Assembly (NCBI RefSeq): GCF_048571275.1
Contig: NZ_CP182357.1
Span: 124,001-188,000 of the forward strand
Reading direction: 5' to 3'
Origin: Marinarcus sediminis
Lineage (GTDB): Bacteria; Campylobacterota; Campylobacteria; Campylobacterales; Arcobacteraceae
DNA length: 64,000 nucleotides
Positions within the stretch are counted from its first letter, which is position 1. The number at the start of each line of letters is the position of its first letter. The position numbers and the translations under genes are program-made. Shown here piece by piece: positions 34,472 to 44,060 of the stretch. The notes under the pieces are model-generated. The model saw only the letters and a program-made list of their open reading frames with translations. It searched no databases and was not told the origin of the DNA.

Positions 34472-36691
34472 ATGTCTTTATCAAAACAGCTCTATATTAT
34501 TATTTCATTCATCTTCTTAATGATTTTTACGGGCAATTTTATTATCAGCGTAAAAAACACCAAAGAGTATTTGGAAGTAGAGTCAACCACCAAAGCACAA
34601 GATACGGCAACCTCATTGGGTATGACCCTTAAAGCCTATATCAAAGATAAAAAAGACCCAGAAATTGAGTCCATTATTAAAGCCATTGCAAACAGAGGTT
34701 TTTATAAAGAGTTACGCCTAGAAGACATTGATTTTTCATTCACGTCAAGTGAAATTTTAAATACCTACAACAAACTGAATGCTTCGTGGGAAATCACCGA
34801 TGTATCCATTGATAAAAAGTATGGAACCATTCAAAAAGAGGGATCAGACAGCGCCTTTTTTGATGAGTTGGCACAAATGGACAGTGAAACAAATATCAAC
34901 AGCATTGAAGCTGATGAACCCATGAAAAAAGTGTTTAAATTTATTCCCAATGAAGCGTATAAAATGGGAGGCATTTTACCTGTACAATTTGTTGCAACCA
35001 ATCAAGGGAAAACGGTTAAAGCAAGTGTGGATATGAATTTTGACAAAGTATTGGTTCGACAAACCCGAGAGGTAAAATTTGATTATGTTCCTCAATGGTT
35101 TATCAATTTAATTCCTATGCATTTAGAAGAGACCAGCAGTGAAATCAGCGATGGCTGGAATAAAGCTGCCATCATTTATGTCAGTGCTAACCCAGGTGAT
35201 GCGTATGCAAAACTTTATGAACAAGCAAAAGGAGCCATCTTATATGCACTGATCGCTTTTTTAATTTCAATGGCGCTACTGGTTGTATTTTTACGGTACA
35301 TTTTGCAACCTTTGAAAAAAATAGAGAAACTTGCCACCAACATTGCCCAAGGCAATTTTGAAACGATTAAAAAACTGCCTTGGACAACGGAGATTAAAAA
35401 TGTTGCCATGGCCATGAATGATATGTCAACTAAAATAGAATCGGTCATTTCAAAACTCAACAACAATATCTCTAATATGACCAAACAACTCTCTATTGAT
35501 GGATTAACTGGACTGCAACTGAAACAAACTTTTGAAACCGATTTGAAAAAAATGTTCATGTCCAAATCATTTGGTTATATTTTAACGCTCAAAATTGATG
35601 ATTTGGCCTCATTTGCCAATAAAAATTCATCAAAAAATGTCAATGATTTCATCAAAAGTTTTGCCTCTATTTTAGATGACCATCGAACCGATTTCTCTTC
35701 AAATGTTACGGCATACCGATTTTATGGTTCTGAATTTGCTCTTATTGCAAAAGAGTTTACACACAATGACATTGAAAAATTCATATCTCACTTAAAAAAA
35801 GAGTTTGAAGCCTTAGGTGCAAAAATTGATAAACAAAGCATTGCCCATATTGGAGCAACCCCGTTTAATCCCATTGGTACAACCTTTGGTATTTTAGATG
35901 CAGCCAATGAAGCCTACCAATTGGCAAAACAAATTGGACCCAATGAGGCCTTTATTCGTGATGAAAGTGATTTGACACGTGACATGCAAGAGTGGGAACT
36001 GCTCATTTATGACATCATCGATAATGGAAAATTTGAAGTGGAATATATTGGTGATGCCCATATTTTAAATGGGGAAAATGAAGGAAAACTCTTTATGCAA
36101 GAAGCCTTTACTCATGCTCTTGACCGAAGTGGTGAAAACATCCCTATTGGAACGTTTGTTTCTATTGCTGAAAAATATGAAAAAGTCATTGACTTTGACA
36201 AAGCGGTTATTACAAAAGTCATCCAACATATCAGAAAAAACAAAATTCAACACAATATCTCCATCAATCTTTCATTGGATTCAATTGAAAACAGTGCCTT
36301 TATTCTCTGGATTCAAGCAATCATTGGCGCAAATAGTGATATTGCTTCTCAACTGGTTTTCTCAATTACAGCCTATGGGGTTGCACGAGATGCTTCAAAA
36401 TTCAAACTCTTTTCTTATGCCATTCGAGAAAGTGGGGCTAAAATCATTATCAAACGATTTGAGACCAAGTTCATTCCTCTTGACCACATCAAAGAGTTTA
36501 ATTTAGACTACATCCGACTTGCACGTGATTATACCAATAACATAGCAAACGACCGAAGTAAACAAGGTTTTGTTGAAGCCATGCAAGAGCTTTCTACGCT
36601 CATTAACATCAAAGTCTTTGCCGAAAATGTCAAAGAAGAAGAGGATTATAACACAGTGAAAAAACTCAATCTTTATGGAGCAAGCAGATGA
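34472..36691 (+). CDS. lapD: LapD-type c-di-GMP receptor
   Basis: A 739-residue protein from ATG 34472 (AAAGGA site; an earlier in-frame ATG at 34430 lies inside lapG). Order: membrane helix 5-27, LapD/MoxY-type periplasmic domain with the NPGDAYAKLYEQA exit segment, membrane helix about 255-278, HAMP about 275-330, degenerate GGDEF (YGSEF at 418-422) and degenerate EAL (about 495-735; no EAL tripeptide, FEVEYIG in its place). Loss of catalytic residues fits a c-di-GMP binding receptor that sequesters LapG, so c-di-GMP keeps the adhesin on the surface. Confidence 0.93.
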   Translation: MSLSKQLYIIISFIFLMIFTGNFIISVKNTKEYLEVESTTKAQDTATSLGMTLKAYIKDKKDPEIESIIKAIANRGFYKELRLEDIDFSFTSSEILNTYNKLNASWEITDVSIDKKYGTIQKEGSDSAFFDELAQMDSETNINSIEADEPMKKVFKFIPNEAYKMGGILPVQFVATNQGKTVKASVDMNFDKVLVRQTREVKFDYVPQWFINLIPMHLEETSSEISDGWNKAAIIYVSANPGDAYAKLYEQAKGAILYALIAFLISMALLVVFLRYILQPLKKIEKLATNIAQGNFETIKKLPWTTEIKNVAMAMNDMSTKIESVISKLNNNISNMTKQLSIDGLTGLQLKQTFETDLKKMFMSKSFGYILTLKIDDLASFANKNSSKNVNDFIKSFASILDDHRTDFSSNVTAYRFYGSEFALIAKEFTHNDIEKFISHLKKEFEALGAKIDKQSIAHIGATPFNPIGTTFGILDAANEAYQLAKQIGPNEAFIRDESDLTRDMQEWELLIYDIIDNGKFEVEYIGDAHILNGENEGKLFMQEAFTHALDRSGENIPIGTFVSIAEKYEKVIDFDKAVITKVIQHIRKNKIQHNISINLSLDSIENSAFILWIQAIIGANSDIASQLVFSITAYGVARDASKFKLFSYAIRESGAKIIIKRFETKFIPLDHIKEFNLDYIRLARDYTNNIANDRSKQGFVEAMQELSTLINIKVFAENVKEEEDYNTVKKLNLYGASR

Positions 36692-36773
36692 TTTTTATTT
36701 CGCTTGCTCTTTGTTAATATAACATTAATGTACATAAACTATAATTTCAAATTATCTTACTTTAGGCGCATCA

Positions 36774-39700
36774 ATGTTTGACAGATTACTCAAATTTTTT
36801 ATTGAAAATACACGAATAAATTACACCCTTTTTATCTTAATATTTGCCGTTGGAATCTGGTCTTATAGCAAAACACCCAAAGAGATTTTTCCCAGCTTTG
36901 AATTGGATATGATCTCTATTAAGGGGTCATATACGGGTGCTTCTGTTGATATTTTAGATAAAATGGTTGTAACAGAAATTGAAGACAATATCAAGAATAT
37001 TGACAGCATTGACACCATGACTACGGTTATTAGTCCAGGCAGATTCACCATTGTTTTAGAGTTGAAAAAACATCAAAACAAGTATCAAGAAGCCGATAAA
37101 ATCAAAGATGTTATTACCCTTGTTAAAACAAACTTGCCTTCAGACATGGATGAACCCACGGTCAATGTTTTAGACAGAACCCGAACACTCATTGATGTTT
37201 CAATCACTTCAGACAAATATTCCAATGACCAACTCAATCCGTTAGCCGATGATATAAAGAGTCAACTGTTAAACATTAATGGTATCAATGAAATCAATAT
37301 TTTTGGAGATTCAGATAAATATTTTGAAGTACTGTTAGATGAAAAGAAAATGGAAGCACTCAATTTAAACAAAAGCAGTGTCTTTACTGCCATCTCTAAT
37401 CTCTCTTATATTTTTCCCATTGGTAAAATTGAAGGATCCAAAAAGCACTACTATATTTCAACCTTTAATGGGGCAAAAAATGCCAACGATTTTGCCAATA
37501 CTTTAATCAAAATTGGTGATAAAAATGTCTATGTCAAAGATATTGCGACCATTGCGAAGAAGTATGAAGATACATCAACGCTCTACTCATTTAATGGGAA
37601 AAATGCTCTCTCACTTGAAGTGGTTCAATCAGAAACAGCTGATGCCATTGAAATTGCCGATAATATTAAAAAACTCATTCCAGAAATTCAAGCAAAAAAT
37701 CCTGATATTTTATTGACCGTAGCAGACGATGACAGTGAAAGAATCATTGACCGTCTGAATATTGTGGTTTCAAATATTTTACTGGGGATTATTCTCATTA
37801 CGGTTTTAGTTGGTGTATTAATTAACTTCAGAATGTCGTTTATTATCGCCCTTGGAATTCCCACTTCATTTGTCATTGCGGCTGTGTATATGTATCTGTC
37901 TGGATATACCATTAACATGATTTCACTCGTAGGAGTTTTAATCTCCATAGGGATTGTTGTGGATGATGCCATTGTTGTCAGTGAAAACATTCAACAACAC
38001 ATTGAAGAGGGGCATCCCCCTAAAGAAGCTGCATTTATTGGGGCAACGGAGATGGTCAAACCTGTCACCATTGCCTCTTTGACAACGCTTTTTTCATTTT
38101 TACCCATTTTAATGCTCAGTGGAACCATGGGTGAAGTGATGAAACTCATTCCGATTGCATTAAGTGCATTGGTAGTGGCTTCTTTAATTGAATCGTTTAT
38201 CTTTTTACCCATTCATGCAGCCCATACGCTTAAAACAGGAGCAAAAGTGACCTCTTGGGAAAAAGCCAATCTTATTTACAACCAAATTATTCACTTTTTT
38301 ATGCATTGGAAAAAAACCTTTATTGCCATTTTTATTGTTTTAGTTCCCTTACTGACATTCTATTTTATCAATAATTCAAAATTCCAAATGTTTCCAAAGT
38401 TTGATGCAACCAATGTTAAAATCACACTCAAAGCCAATGCCAATACCACACTTGAAGACTCTTTTAAAATTGTAAAAAGCATTGAAAATGACTTGATTCA
38501 AAGAAGCGATGAGTTTTTTATCCGTAATATTGACTCCGTTGCTGGATACCGAAGAGATGTCGGAAACAATACAGAAAACTTCCCTTACGCCATGTATATG
38601 ACCGTCGAACTGACCAAACTCAAAGCACAAAACTTTTTGGACAAATTCATTACTCCCTATTTGAGTTTTTATTACGATGATGAAGGAAGAACGCGAACCA
38701 TCAAATCAGATGATGTTGCCAATAAATTAAAAAAATTCATAGAACAACAAGATTATAAAACAAAATTTAACCTCGATGAAATTGCTGTTTTAGAGCGAAA
38801 AGTAGGCCCCATTAAAGCCGACATAAAAATAGGTTTGGTCACTGCAGACAATCAAAAAGCCATTGATGCAGTTGCTCTTTTGGATAAAGCGTTAAAACAA
38901 ATCAATGGAATGAAATCCATTTCCAATTCACTGAAATTTGGCATTGATGAAATCAAAGTCAAAGTCAATCCCTATGGAGAACAGTTAGGTATTACCGAGT
39001 CTTTTATTGGTTCTTTTCTCTCTAACTTATATTTATTGAAGAAAAAAGCGGTCTCTTTTGATGACAAAGAGATGTTGGACATTAAAATACAATCACAAAG
39101 TAAAGATGATTATGAAAGTTTTAAAAAAACCTTAGTGCCTTTAGACAATGGCACATTTGTATCTTTAGATGAAATTGTAGAGTTAAACTCTATTCGAGCT
39201 TTTGAACAACTTTTAAAAGATGATGGCATTAAAAACTTCTATGTTTTTGCCAACGTCAATCCCGATATTATTACCTCCAGTGAAGTGATTCAAAAAATTC
39301 AACCTGTTTTAGATGAAATTAAAAAACAAGGCATTAAACTGGTCTTTAAAGGGGAAGCTGAGAAAAAAGCCGAACTGAGAAATGACATGCTTTTCGCCTC
39401 AATATTGGCCATTGTTTTAATTATGATTGCCATGCTGTATTTGTTTAACTCTTTTACGGAAACGCTGATTGTTATGAGTGTTATTCCTTTTTCAATTTTA
39501 GGGGTACTCATTGGACATCAACTCATGGGATTAAACCTTTCCATGCCTTCAATGATTGGAACACTAGGGCTTTCTGGCGTGGTGATTAATGATGGAATTA
39601 TCATGATGACCTACTTAAAAAAAGCCAAAAGTATGGAAGAGATATTTGCAAGAGCCACCAAACGGTTCAGACCCATTATTATTACAACCGTTACAACCAT

Positions 39701-39869
39701 TATTGGTATGTTTTCACTGATTTTTTTCCCAACAGGGCAAGCAGCAATTTTCCAACCCATTGCGATTGCGTTAGGGTTTGGTCTGGCTTGGGGTACCGTG
39801 TTAAATCTTATTTATTTGCCAATTTTATATACACTCACACACAAACTCAGACACAAAGAGTTATATTAA
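36774..39869 (+). CDS. RND-family efflux transporter permease (AcrB type)
   Basis: A 1031-residue protein with the RND plan: helix 1, large periplasmic loop, helices 2-6, helix 7, second large loop, helices 8-12. Helix 4 has GVLISIGIVVDDAIVVSENI, including the paired Asp residues of the proton relay, and the second half has MPSMIGTLGLSGVVINDGII. No membrane fusion protein or outer membrane channel gene is adjacent, unlike the second pump just downstream. Its 3' end overlaps the convergent split RND gene by nine bases. Substrate unknown. Confidence 0.93.
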   Translation: MFDRLLKFFIENTRINYTLFILIFAVGIWSYSKTPKEIFPSFELDMISIKGSYTGASVDILDKMVVTEIEDNIKNIDSIDTMTTVISPGRFTIVLELKKHQNKYQEADKIKDVITLVKTNLPSDMDEPTVNVLDRTRTLIDVSITSDKYSNDQLNPLADDIKSQLLNINGINEINIFGDSDKYFEVLLDEKKMEALNLNKSSVFTAISNLSYIFPIGKIEGSKKHYYISTFNGAKNANDFANTLIKIGDKNVYVKDIATIAKKYEDTSTLYSFNGKNALSLEVVQSETADAIEIADNIKKLIPEIQAKNPDILLTVADDDSERIIDRLNIVVSNILLGIILITVLVGVLINFRMSFIIALGIPTSFVIAAVYMYLSGYTINMISLVGVLISIGIVVDDAIVVSENIQQHIEEGHPPKEAAFIGATEMVKPVTIASLTTLFSFLPILMLSGTMGEVMKLIPIALSALVVASLIESFIFLPIHAAHTLKTGAKVTSWEKANLIYNQIIHFFMHWKKTFIAIFIVLVPLLTFYFINNSKFQMFPKFDATNVKITLKANANTTLEDSFKIVKSIENDLIQRSDEFFIRNIDSVAGYRRDVGNNTENFPYAMYMTVELTKLKAQNFLDKFITPYLSFYYDDEGRTRTIKSDDVANKLKKFIEQQDYKTKFNLDEIAVLERKVGPIKADIKIGLVTADNQKAIDAVALLDKALKQINGMKSISNSLKFGIDEIKVKVNPYGEQLGITESFIGSFLSNLYLLKKKAVSFDDKEMLDIKIQSQSKDDYESFKKTLVPLDNGTFVSLDEIVELNSIRAFEQLLKDDGIKNFYVFANVNPDIITSSEVIQKIQPVLDEIKKQGIKLVFKGEAEKKAELRNDMLFASILAIVLIMIAMLYLFNSFTETLIVMSVIPFSILGVLIGHQLMGLNLSMPSMIGTLGLSGVVINDGIIMMTYLKKAKSMEEIFARATKRFRPIIITTVTTIIGMFSLIFFPTGQAAIFQPIAIALGFGLAWGTVLNLIYLPILYTLTHKLRHKELY

Positions 39870-41504
39870 AAGTTTCGATTCGTCAATATTATCAATCAAA
39901 ACAGGAACCACAATCAGTGAGGCAATCACTGCTGCAATGGTTCCAAAAATCAAAGCCACACCCAAGCCTCCAAAAACCGCATCACTGGCTAAAAGTGTTG
40001 AGGCCAAAATAACCGCCAACGCTGTGAGAAAAATCGGCTTAGCCCGTATGGTCGTAGAGGTAATGATTGCCTCTTTTTTGGGTACGCCCTCTTTGATGAG
40101 TTGTTTGGTAAAATCAATGAGCAAAAGAGCATTTCGGGAACTGATACCAATTAAGGCAATAAAACCAATCAATGAAGTTGCTGTTAAAAAAAACGTATGC
40201 GGGGTAATGACATCAACCATAAAGTGCCCAATAATAACACCAATAATGGATAAAAAACTCGAAAGCAATACAATACCACTGAGGGCGAAATTTTTATAAT
40301 AGACCACCATCAAAAGAAAAATCAAAATCAAAGCAGTAATAAATGCTCCTCCCAAATCTCTGAAAGTATCTAAGGTTACTTTTAACTCTCCATCCCACAC
40401 CAACTGATACTTTTCATGAGTGGTTTTATGGGTCAATTCCAGATTTAAAAGGTGAGAAGTTCTCACCTCATACTCATCACCAAAGTGATCTAAAATATAC
40501 CTTCTGGCGTCAAGCAAAGGATAAATTTGCGACACCATGTCAGTTTGTGCAACCACATTTAACATCAACGATAAGTTTTTAAAATGCAAAGTTTTTTCAT
40601 TGGCTACGTTTTTCACGTGCACAATATCTTTTAAGGCAATTAACGCACCACTCATGCTTCGTATTTTTAAACTCATCAAAGCATCATTGATTGTGTTACT
40701 TCGCTGTTTCATTCGTAAAAACAGATCCAACTGCGTGTCATACTCTTTTGAGTTTTTTGTAGCAACCACTTTGCCATTAAATGCCAAGGAGATAAGCTTG
40801 GTAATGGCATTAATGTCCAAACCGTATCGTTTGATCTTTTCATAATCAAAAACCAATTTATACTCATCGTAACTGTCATCATTGAGCACATCAATATCAA
40901 CCAAACCATCAGTGTGTTTAAAGACTTCACTGACTCTGTTAGAGAGTGTTTCAATGCCTTTTTGATTCTCTCCGTAAATTTCTGCAACCACAGCAGCAAG
41001 AACAGGAGGGCCTGCAGGTGGTTCTACCATTTTGATGGTGGTGTTAGGACTCATGGTTACAAGACGATTTAAAATGGCAATTCTTAAACGCTGTACCATT
41101 AAAAATGAGGGTTCATCACGATCATGTTTTTTGGTCAAATTGACCACAATTTCAGCAAAATGTTCTCCGCTTTTTGCACCACTGCCTTTGACCAAACCTT
41201 CAAAACTCAAAGGAGATGACGTTCCTAAAAAAACTTCTACATCGGTTATCTCTTGCTCTTTTTGCAAAATTTCAGCAATCATATCGGTAACATTTTTCGT
41301 TTCATTTATGGAACTGCCATTGGGCAAATCGACATAAATGGTAAAGTTATTGGCATTTTTTTCAGGAAGCATTTTTGCTTTGACCCATACGAGTGGAATA
41401 AATGCAATCGAAGCCAAAAATAAAAAGAGTGTAGCGAGCAATACAACTGTTTTATTTCTTCTGTTTTGTATGCATAAGGTTACAAAAGTTTTAATGTTTG
41501 GCAT
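39861..41504 (-). CDS. RND permease, C-terminal half (split gene)
   Basis: About 547 residues from ATG 41502-41504 (or GTG at 41508-41510, 549 residues). It begins just before helix 7 (NRRNKTVVLLATLFLFLASI), carries the second periplasmic loop and helices 8-12 with FIALIGISSRNALLLIDFTK. The upstream partner ends 20 bases into it in another frame. Together, 519 plus about 549 residues equal one normal RND permease, and the break is at the cytoplasmic linker between helices 6 and 7. No good ribosome site precedes it. Either a natural two-gene permease or a single gene with an indel near the A6 run at about 41512-41517. Confidence 0.85.
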   Translation of the reverse strand: MPNIKTFVTLCIQNRRNKTVVLLATLFLFLASIAFIPLVWVKAKMLPEKNANNFTIYVDLPNGSSINETKNVTDMIAEILQKEQEITDVEVFLGTSSPLSFEGLVKGSGAKSGEHFAEIVVNLTKKHDRDEPSFLMVQRLRIAILNRLVTMSPNTTIKMVEPPAGPPVLAAVVAEIYGENQKGIETLSNRVSEVFKHTDGLVDIDVLNDDSYDEYKLVFDYEKIKRYGLDINAITKLISLAFNGKVVATKNSKEYDTQLDLFLRMKQRSNTINDALMSLKIRSMSGALIALKDIVHVKNVANEKTLHFKNLSLMLNVVAQTDMVSQIYPLLDARRYILDHFGDEYEVRTSHLLNLELTHKTTHEKYQLVWDGELKVTLDTFRDLGGAFITALILIFLLMVVYYKNFALSGIVLLSSFLSIIGVIIGHFMVDVITPHTFFLTATSLIGFIALIGISSRNALLLIDFTKQLIKEGVPKKEAIITSTTIRAKPIFLTALAVILASTLLASDAVFGGLGVALIFGTIAAVIASLIVVPVLIDNIDESKLLI

Positions 41505-43050
41505 GTGCACTCTTTTTTAATATTTTATTGGCAAGATAGGGGGTGAAAATATAAGCAATAATCAATGAAGCAAACATAGCAACAGGTACATTCAAAGGAA
41601 TTGGGCGCATAAATTCACCCATCATTTGCCCCACAAATGCCATGGGAATCATGGTTAATATAATGGCGAAAGTCGCAATATTTGTTGAAGCACCAATCTC
41701 ATCAGTGGCTTCAACCATAATCTCTTCATTGCTTTTATCTTGCGAACTTTTTAAGTGAAAATGTCGGTTGATGTTTTCCACAACAACAATGGCATCATCA
41801 ACTAAAAGCCCCAAAGAGAGTAAAAAAGCAAACAGTGTAATACGGTTAAGCGTTTGATCCCCTAAGTAAGCAATAAAAAGCGTCACTGAAAAAATAGCAG
41901 GAATGGTAAACATTACTATCATTGCCTCTTTCCAACCCAAAACAAATACCAATAATAAAATAATAATGATCACAGAAATAAGCAAATGAAACATCAATTC
42001 ATTGACCGCATCGTCCGCTCGTTCTCCATCGTTTCTTGTAACCGTATAAAAGATTCCCTCTTTATTGAGTTCCTCTTTCATGGAAGCCAATTGTGCTTTA
42101 ATATCATCGGCAATTATTACCGAGTTTGAACCTTTAAGTTTTGAAACCGTCAGTGTCACTTGAGAATATAAGGTATCCTCTTTGATCCCAATTTCCACCT
42201 CTTTATAGTTTTGAATATCCGTGCTTTCAGTAATAGTTGCCACATCTTTTAAATAAACCACTCCATGTTGGGTATTGATAATAATTTTCTGAATGTCTTC
42301 AAGTTGTTCTAAAACATTTTCAATTCCCACGATTTTTATCTCATTTCCAGAACTCTTTTTTAATTGAGTGTTGGTAATAACAATAGAAGATAGCGCCGTT
42401 TGAACATCACTCATGCTCAGAGCATATCTGTTTAATCGATTGGCATCAACAATAATATTAAACTGTTTTTTGTGCCCTCCAATAATATGTGTCACCGCTG
42501 CATTTTCAATGGAATTGAGTTTGTGTTGTATGGATTTGACTTTTTCATAAATATCGCTTTGAGGTACTTGCTTATTTTTGGCATAAAAAGCAATGGAAAA
42601 AATAGGAATATCCGTATCAATATCCAGTGGTTTAATTATAGGTTGACTTGCACCCAAAGGCAAAACATCCATGTTTTGCATCATTTTGTCGTACATTTTT
42701 AAGTTTGAATCTTCTTTGTCTTCTCCAATATAAAAGAAAACTGTCACCATACCCACATCGTTTTGTGCGGTTCCATAAATATGTTCTACCCCTAAAACCT
42801 CTTTCATTTTTCGCTCAATGGGTTTGACAATGACATTGGCAATCTCTTGTGGTGTCGCACCAGGAAGTTGCACGATGATATTTCCCCCACTGAGCACCAT
42901 TTGCGGGTTCTCTTCTCGAGGCATCATTTGGAGTGAAAAATACCCCATAATCAGAATAAATATTCCTAAAATAGGCGTGAGTGGATTGTGTAAAAATGTT
43001 TTACTTAAAATTCCACCAATGTTGTGAACTTTAATCTCTTGGTATTTCAT
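41491..43050 (-). CDS. RND permease, N-terminal half (split gene)
   Basis: A 519-residue protein that covers helix 1, the first periplasmic loop and helices 2-6. Helix 4 has FLLSLGLLVDDAIVVVENIN with the proton-relay Asp pair. It ends with LANKILKKSAHAKH, where a full-length homologue would run on into the linker. The next ORF continues the protein in another frame. The membrane fusion protein gene lies four bases upstream, so the three form one operon (MFP, N-half, C-half). Confidence 0.88.
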   Translation of the reverse strand: MKYQEIKVHNIGGILSKTFLHNPLTPILGIFILIMGYFSLQMMPREENPQMVLSGGNIIVQLPGATPQEIANVIVKPIERKMKEVLGVEHIYGTAQNDVGMVTVFFYIGEDKEDSNLKMYDKMMQNMDVLPLGASQPIIKPLDIDTDIPIFSIAFYAKNKQVPQSDIYEKVKSIQHKLNSIENAAVTHIIGGHKKQFNIIVDANRLNRYALSMSDVQTALSSIVITNTQLKKSSGNEIKIVGIENVLEQLEDIQKIIINTQHGVVYLKDVATITESTDIQNYKEVEIGIKEDTLYSQVTLTVSKLKGSNSVIIADDIKAQLASMKEELNKEGIFYTVTRNDGERADDAVNELMFHLLISVIIIILLLVFVLGWKEAMIVMFTIPAIFSVTLFIAYLGDQTLNRITLFAFLLSLGLLVDDAIVVVENINRHFHLKSSQDKSNEEIMVEATDEIGASTNIATFAIILTMIPMAFVGQMMGEFMRPIPLNVPVAMFASLIIAYIFTPYLANKILKKSAHAKH

Positions 43051-43054
43051 GTGT

Positions 43055-43870
43055 TTATTTTACAATCACTTTCACGTACATTCCAGGCAATATTCGTTTA
43101 TCACTGCTTTTAAACGTCAATTTGACCCTAAAATTGTTCATGCCCTGTTCCGCAGCAGGCAAAATAACAACTTTATTGGGTTTAAGCGTAAGGTTTAATG
43201 AATCAACGACAATATCAATATTGGGCTTATCTCTAAAGAGCGTTAAATCACTCTCAGAAACATCCAAATAGACCACCAAATTTTCAATATCACAAATGAC
43301 CATAAGCGTTGCACCTGCAACTGCCAACTCTCCTTCATTGATACTTTTTGAGATAATAAGCGCTTTGCTTTGGGCTTTTATATTTAAGTATTGAAACTGT
43401 TTTTGTATCTCTTGAAGTTTGTCCTCATACTGTTTGACTTGTTGTTTTGAAATCTCCAAGGTTTTTTCAAGATTCTCTTTTTTCAGCTTTATCTCTTCAA
43501 AACTCACTCTTGAAATGGCATTTTTATCGTATAACGCTTTGTATCGATTGTAATCCAGTGTGGTTTTATCCAAATCGCTTTTATTCATGGCATAGGTCAA
43601 TTGTGCTTGTTGTTTGGCAATTTGAGTTTGAGATTTTGTTGTATTCATCTCTTTTAAATCAATTTGTAAAAGCTGTGTTCCCTTAGCAACAATATCTCCT
43701 TCATTAACAAAGATTTTTTCTACATACCCATTATATTTTGTTGAGATATTTTGTTGATTATCGCTGTTGATAAATCCCGATATTTCGAAAGCTTCCCCAT
43801 AAAGATTTAATGAAAAAATGAAAAATGAAAAAATGAAAAATAAACCCTTTTTTAGGTGAGGTAATATCAA
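43055..43870 (-). CDS. RND efflux membrane fusion protein (HlyD family)
   Basis: About 271 residues if started at TTG 43868-43870, six bases after GGAG; a TTG at 43880-43882 would add four residues but lies within that site. A signal segment (FFIFSFFIFSLNLYG) is followed by the lipoyl half-motif EKIFVNEGDIVAKGTQLLQID, a coiled-coil hairpin (about 65-150) and the second half-motif. Short for the family. It links the RND permease to an outer membrane channel. The signal region is unusually repetitive in DNA (runs of A4-6 with TG) near 43811-43840. First gene of the split RND operon. Confidence 0.87.
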   Translation of the reverse strand: MILPHLKKGLFFIFSFFIFSLNLYGEAFEISGFINSDNQQNISTKYNGYVEKIFVNEGDIVAKGTQLLQIDLKEMNTTKSQTQIAKQQAQLTYAMNKSDLDKTTLDYNRYKALYDKNAISRVSFEEIKLKKENLEKTLEISKQQVKQYEDKLQEIQKQFQYLNIKAQSKALIISKSINEGELAVAGATLMVICDIENLVVYLDVSESDLTLFRDKPNIDIVVDSLNLTLKPNKVVILPAAEQGMNNFRVKLTFKSSDKRILPGMYVKVIVK

Positions 43871-44060
43871 TTTTAGCTCCAATAGTTTTATAAGTATTTG
43901 TTATTATATCCAATGGAATATTAACATAAATTTACTGATTGTTTTAATCTGATTTATCAAGTTTCGTTAAATTATTGACAATTCTGTTACGCTTTATATC
44001 GCTATTTTAGTCCTTTATTTGATATGATAATACTATTATAATATAAAAGGAAAAGTTCAA

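Noticed and set aside
40709..40999. 96-codon frame on the minus strand inside the split RND gene
   Set aside because: It is in another frame of the C-terminal RND half, which has clear homology over this region.
43811..43840. Repetitive A-rich run as a regulatory repeat
   Set aside because: It encodes the signal peptide region of the membrane fusion protein; the repetition follows from Phe/Ile codons on the minus strand.
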